Origin: Betaproteobacteria bacterium
GTDB lineage: Bacteria > Pseudomonadota > Gammaproteobacteria > Burkholderiales > SG8-41
NCBI GenBank assembly: GCA_025356695.1
Contig: JANXSE010000358.1
Location: forward strand, 1-22,865
Direction: 5' to 3'
DNA length: 22,865 bases
Below the pieces are notes generated by a model. That model did not search any database and was not told the DNA's origin. It was given only the letters and a program-made list of their open reading frames with translations. The translations under genes and the position numbers were made by a program. Below, in pieces: positions 17,267 through 22,865 of this stretch (position 1 is its first letter; each line of letters starts with the position of its first letter).

Positions 17267-18256
17267 TCAGACGCGACCGCGCGCCAGCGCCGCCGCGAGT
17301 TCGATCGCTGCATACAAACTGCCGGCGTCCGCTTTGCCGCTGCCGGCGAGATCGAGCGCGGTGCCGTGATCCACTGAGGTGCGGATCACCGGCAGACCGA
17401 GTGTCACATTGACGCCGTGACCGAAGCTTGCGTATTTCAGCACCGGCAGACCCTGGTCGTGGTACATCGCCAGCACGCCGTCGAATTTCTTGAGTTTTGA
17501 TGGGTTGAACAGCGTGTCGGCCGGCAATGGCCCTGCCAGTTGCATGCCTTCGCCGCGCAAACGTTCGATCACCGGGATGATGACGTCGATTTCCTCGCGG
17601 CCCAGATGCCCAGATTCGCCGGCATGCGGATTGAGGCCGGCGACCGCAATGCGCGGTGCGGAGAAACCGAAGCGCGTGGCCATGTCCTTGTGCAGTATGC
17701 GCAGTGTGGTTTCGAGGGTCTCCTGCGTAATGTGCGCGGCGATGTCTTTCACGGCGAGGTGGGTGGTGGCTAGTGCGACGCGCATGCCGCCGCCGATCAG
17801 CATCATGACCACGTGCGGTGTCCGCGTGCGCTCGGCGAAAAATTCGGTGTGGCCGGTGAACGACACACCGGCATCGTTGATGATGCCCTTGTGTACGGGT
17901 GCGGTGACGATGGCGTCAAAGCGGCCGTCGAGGCAACCGTCGAGCGCGAGCTCGAGGGTGCGGAGCACGTAAGGGGCATTCGCTGGATTGAGGCGCCCGG
18001 GTGTGACGGGCGCCGCCGTTTCTACATTCACGACCGGCAGGCCGCCGGGTTCAGGCGGCATTGAAAGTGCCTCCGGCGGCAAGCTGCGCCACGGCAGGTT
18101 TAAACGGCGCGCGCGTTCTTCCAGTACCTGCGCGTTTGCAATTACTACAATCCGCTCACGCCTCGCCTGCTGTGCGAGCATGACGCACAAATCGGGGCCG
18201 ATGCCGGCAGGTTCGCCGGCCGTGATGGCGATGACAGGCGTGTTATTTTTCTTCAA
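17267..18256 (-). CDS. pdxA: 4-hydroxythreonine-4-phosphate dehydrogenase
   Basis: Oxidises 4-phosphohydroxy-L-threonine in the DXP-dependent pyridoxal phosphate pathway. No ATG lies close to the conserved N-terminus (PVIAITAGEPAGIGPDL). I place the start at TTG 18256. This gives 329 residues and puts the three metal ligands at H166 (ATTHLA), H211 (NPHAGE) and H266 (MYHDQG), the same numbers as in E. coli PdxA. An ACG next to the PVIAIT strand is another possibility. The frame stays open far upstream inside surA, but that part is not PdxA. The TTG start overlaps the surA stop by 14 bases, so translation is probably coupled. Other motifs: TAPVHKG, FTGHTEFF, and SVDHGTALDLAGSGKAD. Confidence 0.93.
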   Translation of the reverse strand: MKKNNTPVIAITAGEPAGIGPDLCVMLAQQARRERIVVIANAQVLEERARRLNLPWRSLPPEALSMPPEPGGLPVVNVETAAPVTPGRLNPANAPYVLRTLELALDGCLDGRFDAIVTAPVHKGIINDAGVSFTGHTEFFAERTRTPHVVMMLIGGGMRVALATTHLAVKDIAAHITQETLETTLRILHKDMATRFGFSAPRIAVAGLNPHAGESGHLGREEIDVIIPVIERLRGEGMQLAGPLPADTLFNPSKLKKFDGVLAMYHDQGLPVLKYASFGHGVNVTLGLPVIRTSVDHGTALDLAGSGKADAGSLYAAIELAAALARGRV

Positions 18257-19553
18257 GCCGGATATCAACGAATACGCTGTCGCGCAGCTGTCGCGTCCAT
18301 TCCAGAAAGGCTTCTTCCGATTTCTGTTCGCGTAACGCCTGTCGCGCGCGCTGGCGCTGCTGTTGCTGTGACATGTCCTGGTTGCGACGTTCGGTGACCT
18401 GGATGATGTGCCAGCCGAACGGCGAGCGCACCGCGCCGCTGATCTGGCCGGGCTGCAATGCATCCATCGCTTTTTCGAATTCCGGCACCGTGTCGCCCGG
18501 CGACAACCAGCCCAGATCGCCGCCGCGCGTGGCGCTGGCGTCCTCCGACTGCAGCCGCGCGACTTCGGCAAAGTCAGCTTTATTTTCGACGCGCTCGAGC
18601 AGCTTGAGGATGCGCTCCTTGGCGTCGTTTTCGGACACCAGTTCGCTGGTTTTGATGAGGATGTGTCGCGCACGGGTCTGCGTCACCATGGCCTCTTCGA
18701 CGTGGCCGCGGCGGTCGTTGACGCGCAGAATGTGGAAACCGGCCGCGCTGCGTAATACTGTGCTGACCTCGCCCGCTTTCAGGCCTTTGACTGCATCGGC
18801 AAAAATAGTCGGCAGCTGGACAAATTCGCGCCAGCCCATCAAGCCACCCTGCACGGCATCGGGGGCATCGGAAACAGTGGCGGCGATCTGCCGGAAATCG
18901 ACGCCGCTTTTGATTTGCCCGAGCGCGCGCTCGGCCTTGGCGCGCCGTTCCTGCAGTTGTTCCGGGCTGGCCTGTTCCGGCACCCTGACCAGAACATGCG
19001 ACAGGTTGAACTCTTCGCTGCGGCTCTCCTGCTGCTGCAGAGTTTTGAGGAAATTGTCGACTTCGCTGTCGGAAATCTGGATTTTGTTATCGACCTCGCG
19101 TTCGCGCAGCCGTACGAGCGCGATCTCGTCGCGGATGTCTTCGCGATATTTGCTGAAGGTAAGGCCGTCTTTTTCGATCAGGCCGCGCAATTCCTGCACC
19201 GTCAGCTTGTTGCTTGAGGCGATGCGGCCAATCGCGCTGTCGAGCGTCGCATCGTCGATGCGCAGCCCGGTGTCACGCGCAAATTGCAATTGAACGCGCG
19301 TTTGGATCATGCGCTCGAGCACCTGCTTTTCAAGCACGTCTTTGGGCGGCAGGGGCGTGCCCTCCCGCTCCATTTGCAGCAAGACGGTCTTCATTCTTTC
19401 GGCGAGGTCGCGGCGGGTGATCACCTGGTCGCTGATGACGGCGACAATGCGGTCGAGCGTGACGACGCGCCCGCCCGCCCGTTCCTGTGCGTGGCAGGGG
19501 ATGGCGGAGACCATCGTCAAAAGCAGATAAACAGCGAACGTTAAGTTGCGCAC
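18243..19553 (-). CDS. surA: Periplasmic chaperone and peptidyl-prolyl isomerase SurA
   Basis: Escorts outer-membrane proteins, including LptD, through the periplasm. The 436 residues contain a Sec signal peptide (hydrophobic core FAVYLLLTMVSAI, cleavage near CHAQ), a helical chaperone domain (about 30-170, with VAVISDQVITRRDL), and two parvulin-type PPIase domains beginning near FNLSHVLVRVP and TRARHILIKTS. The C-terminal helix ends RQLRDSVFVDIRLEEK and completes the chaperone domain. The start is a GTG at 19553, since no suitable ATG precedes the signal peptide. It is 30 bases after lptD, its best known client, and overlaps pdxA by 14 bases. Confidence 0.96.
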   Translation of the reverse strand: MRNLTFAVYLLLTMVSAIPCHAQERAGGRVVTLDRIVAVISDQVITRRDLAERMKTVLLQMEREGTPLPPKDVLEKQVLERMIQTRVQLQFARDTGLRIDDATLDSAIGRIASSNKLTVQELRGLIEKDGLTFSKYREDIRDEIALVRLREREVDNKIQISDSEVDNFLKTLQQQESRSEEFNLSHVLVRVPEQASPEQLQERRAKAERALGQIKSGVDFRQIAATVSDAPDAVQGGLMGWREFVQLPTIFADAVKGLKAGEVSTVLRSAAGFHILRVNDRRGHVEEAMVTQTRARHILIKTSELVSENDAKERILKLLERVENKADFAEVARLQSEDASATRGGDLGWLSPGDTVPEFEKAMDALQPGQISGAVRSPFGWHIIQVTERRNQDMSQQQQRQRARQALREQKSEEAFLEWTRQLRDSVFVDIRLEEK

Positions 19554-19583
19554 AAAGACATCAATCCAGTGAAGTGAAGAGAA

Positions 19584-21923
19584 TCAGCGGGTCGGATAGT
19601 ACGGGTCCGGTGCGACGAATGGCGTTTCCGGACGTGCGTAACCGCCGATGTTCCGCCGCAGGATATCCAGCGGATTGGAGCCGATTTTCGACAATCCGTT
19701 CAATTCAAGTTGCATGAACAAGGAGGTGACCTGGGTGGCCGCAGCAGTGGTGAACTTGTGCGCAACGACGCGAAACGCCCAGCAACCGGCGTTGTATTCG
19801 AGCCCCATCAGGGTTTCGAGCGCTTTGCTGTCCTGAATGGAGTAATTGTACCGCGCCACCGCGCTCAAATGCCCGGTGAGCGGCCATTGCGCGGAGAGGT
19901 CGACCTGGCGCAGGGTATTCAGCGACGGAATCAGTCCGGCCAGTGTCGTCAAAGGCTGGCTGGTGGTTGCCAGTGCGCCGTTGGTATAGCGGTAGGCGAC
20001 GTTAACCACCTGGCCGGGTTCGGGCTGATAGCGCACGCTGCTATTGAAACGCTGGGTTTGCGACAAATCGGTCGTGTACTGCCAGCCTGCATCAACCGTC
20101 CAGTGTGGTACCACCGTGCCGCTGATTGCCGCCAGCAGGTCCGAGCTGTTGCTGCCGCGCGCCGATACATTGGGCAGAGTGACGTCCTGCGTTTTGTAGT
20201 AATAGCGCTGGGCGACGCCGACGCGCAACCGTTCGATGCCGTTGTCCTGCTGCAGAAAGCGCGTGGTAAAGCCGGTTGTCATCTGGTTCGCATCGTTGAT
20301 GCGATCATAGCCGCTGAACTGGTTTTCGGAAAACAGCGTGGCGAAGCTGATGTCCTGGAACGCGCTGTCGAAATTCGGAATCTGGTTTTGTGCGCGCGAC
20401 GGAATGTAGACGTAATAAAGCTTGGGCTCGAAAGTCTGCAGCAGGCCCTGGCCGAAAAGGGCGGCGTTGCGTTCGAACACCAGGCCGGTTTCCGTCGAAA
20501 AAATCGGCATTGAACGATTCTGGTCCGGCAAGTTAGTGGTCAAACGGTCGAAGTCGTAATGCGTCAGATGCATGCCGATTTTCGGCGTCACGTAGGCGAA
20601 CGAATTCTGCAGCGGCAGCGATGCGCTTGGATAGGCGAGGTATCGGCGGCCGTTCGGCAGCGAGGGGTGGGTAAATTCGACGGCACTCGAATAAACATCA
20701 AAATCGGTATAACCGACGTTCTGTTTGGCCGCTGAAAACGTCAGCTGCGAGCGGTTGTACGGCGCCGTCAGCGGGCTGGCCGGATTCGCCTGCAAGGTCT
20801 GCCAACGTTGCACCGACGCCGATGTGTTCCAGGTGCCGTCGTTCCACCAATTGCCGGTTTTGCCGAGCGTGCCCGAGCGCGGCAGAATCGATTGCGAGGT
20901 CGTGGCGATTTGTGTCGTCAGGTCGGTGAAATAGGTGTCATCCGAAACCTTCTGGATGTTGACGTTGGCGGCCCAGCCGTTTTCCCAGCTCTTGTTTTGA
21001 CGCAGGTTGAGGGCAAAGCGGCTGTCGTCATTCTTGACACGGTCGCGCGGAATGATTTCGTAACGGAATTCGCCGCTGGACCGCTCACCGAGATTGCGGA
21101 ATTCCGTGCCCAGCATTTCACCGCGCTTGGACATTACGCGCGGCGTGATCGTCGCGTCGTAATTGGGCGCGATGTTCCAGTAATAGGGAACGGAAAACTC
21201 GGTGCCTGAATTGCCGGTGTTGCCGAAGGTCGGCGAGAGCAGGCCGGATTTGCGCTGGCGATCCAGCGAAAAGCTCAGGTAAGGCGAATAAAGTATGGGC
21301 ACGCCGAAAAAATCAACATACGCGCCGTGCGCGGTGCCGATCTGGCGGTCTTTGTCGATTTCAAATTCTTTGGCGCGCACGAACCAATCGGTCTCGCCGA
21401 CATCGCAGGAAGTGTAATTGCCGCCGACCACGCGGTACTTGTTGTTGCCTTCCATTTCGATGCGTTCGGCGTTGCCGTGGCCGCGGGTGGCATTGACCTG
21501 CACCTCGTAGGCGGGTTTTTCGATCGTGCCGCGGCCGCTGTCGAGCCGCATGCGCATTTCCGTGCCTTCGAGCACGTCGCCGCGCTGCTCGAGCCGCACG
21601 TTGCCGCGCGCGCGCACCTCGTCTTCGGGCTTGTCATAACGCAGCCAGTCGGCATAAATGGCCTGGCCGCGCCGGCGCAGGCGCACGGTGCCTTCGGCCT
21701 CGAGTTCGCGGTCCTGGTGACCCTGGACGTTGTCGGCATCGATAAACAGGGGCAGCGGGCCGGTATTGTCGGCCGGCAGACGCAACAGGGACGGCTGCAG
21801 CTTCAGCTGCACGTCGCCATCGGCGGGTTTCAGGCCGAGCGCCGGACCGTCGGCGGCGGTGACTGCGGCAGCGCCGAACAGCAGCGGTACGGCAATCAAT
21901 CGTAAACGTAATGCAAGCATCAT
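19584..21923 (-). CDS. lptD: LPS-assembly protein LptD
   Basis: Outer-membrane beta-barrel that with LptE inserts lipopolysaccharide into the outer leaflet. From the ATG at 21923 (a second follows at 21920) the product is 779 residues. It has a signal peptide (MMLALRLRLIAVPLLFG, cleavage near VTAADG), an LptA-like N-terminal jellyroll (DNVQGHQDRELEAEGTVRL, RARGNVRLEQRGDVLEGTEMR), and the barrel with FSVPYYWNIAPNYDATITP and LEYNAGCWAFRVVAHKF. One cysteine in each domain (YTSCD and GCW) could make the interdomain disulfide; E. coli has two such pairs. An in-frame ATG at 21980 would put 19 polar residues before the signal peptide and overlap amgK. First gene of lptD-surA-pdxA-rsmA. Confidence 0.96.
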   Translation of the reverse strand: MMLALRLRLIAVPLLFGAAAVTAADGPALGLKPADGDVQLKLQPSLLRLPADNTGPLPLFIDADNVQGHQDRELEAEGTVRLRRRGQAIYADWLRYDKPEDEVRARGNVRLEQRGDVLEGTEMRMRLDSGRGTIEKPAYEVQVNATRGHGNAERIEMEGNNKYRVVGGNYTSCDVGETDWFVRAKEFEIDKDRQIGTAHGAYVDFFGVPILYSPYLSFSLDRQRKSGLLSPTFGNTGNSGTEFSVPYYWNIAPNYDATITPRVMSKRGEMLGTEFRNLGERSSGEFRYEIIPRDRVKNDDSRFALNLRQNKSWENGWAANVNIQKVSDDTYFTDLTTQIATTSQSILPRSGTLGKTGNWWNDGTWNTSASVQRWQTLQANPASPLTAPYNRSQLTFSAAKQNVGYTDFDVYSSAVEFTHPSLPNGRRYLAYPSASLPLQNSFAYVTPKIGMHLTHYDFDRLTTNLPDQNRSMPIFSTETGLVFERNAALFGQGLLQTFEPKLYYVYIPSRAQNQIPNFDSAFQDISFATLFSENQFSGYDRINDANQMTTGFTTRFLQQDNGIERLRVGVAQRYYYKTQDVTLPNVSARGSNSSDLLAAISGTVVPHWTVDAGWQYTTDLSQTQRFNSSVRYQPEPGQVVNVAYRYTNGALATTSQPLTTLAGLIPSLNTLRQVDLSAQWPLTGHLSAVARYNYSIQDSKALETLMGLEYNAGCWAFRVVAHKFTTAAATQVTSLFMQLELNGLSKIGSNPLDILRRNIGGYARPETPFVAPDPYYPTR

Positions 21924-21941
21924 CGGTCCGGACGCGAGGGA

Positions 21942-21970
21942 ATGATAAAATCGCACAAATTTCCAGTTTA
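21942..21970 (-). promoter_or_regulatory. Possible promoter of lptD-surA-pdxA-rsmA
   Basis: On the minus strand, TATCAT (21942-21947, five of six) with a weak TAAACT (21965-21970) 17 bases upstream. It overlaps the amgK -10 element on the other strand, so the two promoters would compete for polymerase. Confidence 0.3.
21943..21951 (+). promoter_or_regulatory. Predicted extended -10 element of amgK
   Basis: TGATAAAAT on the plus strand fits the extended -10 pattern TGnTAnAAT-like, with TAAAAT at 21946-21951. No -35 is needed for this class. The leader would be about 17 bases. Confidence 0.4.
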
Positions 21971-21974
21971 GGCA

Positions 21975-22865
21975 ATGCATTACGTGGAAAACAATGTGGA
22001 TCGAAAGCAGCGCTTGCAGTGCTGGATTGAAGAACAGTTAAAGCGCGCACCGCTGCCGCTGGAGGCGGCCTCTGCGGATGCGAGTTTTCGCCGCTATTTT
22101 CGTGTCAATTGCGACGGGCGCACGCTGATCGCGATGGACGCGCCGCCGGCGCACGAAGATTGCCGCCCGTTCGTCAAGGTTGCCGGCCTGATGGCGGAGG
22201 CCGGGCTCAACGTGCCGGAAGTCGTCGCCACCGATTTCGAGCACGGATTTCTGTTGCTGTCCGACCTCGGCACCACCAGCTATCTGCAGGCGTTGAACGC
22301 CGATAGCGCCAATTACCTGTTTGCCGACGCCACCGATGCGCTCATCCGCTGGCAGCTGGCGAGCAAGCCGGGTGTATTGCCGCCGTACGACGATGCGTTG
22401 CTGCGGCGTGAGCTCGAGTTGTTTCCCGAATGGTATGTGCAGCGCCATCGCGGGCTGACGCTGAGTAATGCCCAGCGCCGCATGCTGGACGGCGTGTTCG
22501 ACGCCGTGATCCAAAGCAATCTGGCACAACCCGCGGTCTTTGTGCACCGCGATTACATGCCGCGCAACCTGATGGTGTGCACGCCGAATCCGGGCGTGCT
22601 CGATTTTCAGGACGCCGTTTACGGGCCGATCACCTACGACGTCGCCTCGCTCTTCAAGGATGCTTTCCTCAGCTGGGATGAGGAGCGCGTGCTCGACTGG
22701 ACGGTGCGTTATTGGGAGAAGGCCAAACGCGCAGGCCTGCCTGTCGACACCGATTTCGGTGCGTTTTACCGGGATTTTGAGTGGATGGGATTGCAGCGCC
22801 ACCTCAAGGTACTGGGGATTTTTGCGCGTCTGCATTATCGCGACGGCAAGAGTGGGTACCTCGAC
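21975..22865 (+). CDS. amgK: Aminoglycoside phosphotransferase-fold kinase, probable N-acetylmuramate/N-acetylglucosamine kinase AmgK (3' end cut by window edge)
   Basis: Anomeric sugar kinase of the cell-wall recycling route that bypasses de novo UDP-MurNAc synthesis and gives intrinsic fosfomycin tolerance in Pseudomonas. The 297 residues present show the APH-type catalytic loop VHRDYMPRN (H191, D193, N198), the metal-binding LDFQDAVYGP (D210), and the N-terminal nucleotide-binding region ASFRRYFRV. The family is usually about 330-350 residues, so most of the protein is here. AmgK is suggested over other APH enzymes by position divergent from lptD-surA, the arrangement in Pseudomonas, where murU follows. 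That partner would lie right of the window. The ATG at 21975 has AGG a few bases upstream. Confidence 0.88.
   Translation, partial: MHYVENNVDRKQRLQCWIEEQLKRAPLPLEAASADASFRRYFRVNCDGRTLIAMDAPPAHEDCRPFVKVAGLMAEAGLNVPEVVATDFEHGFLLLSDLGTTSYLQALNADSANYLFADATDALIRWQLASKPGVLPPYDDALLRRELELFPEWYVQRHRGLTLSNAQRRMLDGVFDAVIQSNLAQPAVFVHRDYMPRNLMVCTPNPGVLDFQDAVYGPITYDVASLFKDAFLSWDEERVLDWTVRYWEKAKRAGLPVDTDFGAFYRDFEWMGLQRHLKVLGIFARLHYRDGKSGYLD

Noticed and set aside
22038..22835. A 265-codon minus-strand frame opposite amgK.
   Set aside because: The plus strand carries the complete APH catalytic motifs; the minus frame is a codon-bias shadow.

Overview
This window reads as an ordinary chromosomal housekeeping segment of a betaproteobacterium. 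It is moderately GC-rich and densely packed, with few gaps. The evidence is gene order and content: aroK-aroB-dgt beside pilMNOPQ, a divergent class A PBP gene, engB divergent from cytochrome c4, thiD-thiE-hemL, lptD-surA-pdxA-rsmA, and an amgK-type kinase divergent from lptD. I see no rRNA, tRNA, insertion sequence, prophage, integron or CRISPR array. No gene looks obviously acquired by transfer.

Layout, left to right. (1) 1-2010, minus strand: aroK, aroB and the 5' part of a dNTP triphosphohydrolase gene that runs off the left edge. (2) 2055-2090: a terminator hairpin that ends the pil operon. (3) 2102-7343, minus: pilM-pilN-pilO-pilP-pilQ, the inner-membrane alignment complex and outer-membrane secretin of the type IV pilus. 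(4) 7344-7574: a divergent promoter region with a tandem 9-bp repeat and an inverted repeat. (5) 7575-10520, plus: class A penicillin-binding protein 1A (mrcA) and a 201-residue conserved protein of unknown function. (6) 10517-12314, minus: hemB and engB. Between them, on the opposite strand, lies a run of hairpins ending in a textbook rho-independent terminator (about 11608-11711), which I interpret as a small RNA gene. (7) 12411-13028, plus: a di-heme cytochrome c4, closed by a strong hairpin at 13043-13072. (8) 13072-15816, minus: thiD-thiE-hemL. (9) 15900-16474, plus: rubredoxin and glyoxalase I. (10) 16452-21923, minus: lptD-surA-pdxA-rsmA. (11) 21975 to the end, plus: an amgK-like kinase cut off by the right edge.

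Functions. Several products serve the cell envelope: PBP1A builds peptidoglycan, LptD and SurA build the outer membrane, AmgK recycles wall sugars, and PilMNOPQ spans the envelope. The rest are core metabolism (shikimate, haem, thiamine and pyridoxal phosphate synthesis), ribosome assembly (EngB, RsmA), electron transfer (cytochrome c4, rubredoxin) and methylglyoxal detoxification (GloA). There is no gene-free stretch longer than 300 bases.

The one clear element that protein genes do not explain is the plus-strand hairpin array between hemB and engB. It has C/U-rich, Shine-Dalgarno-complementary loops. It sits at the 3' side of engB with convergent orientation, which as I recall is where Spot 42 (E. 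coli) and ErsA (Pseudomonas) are encoded.
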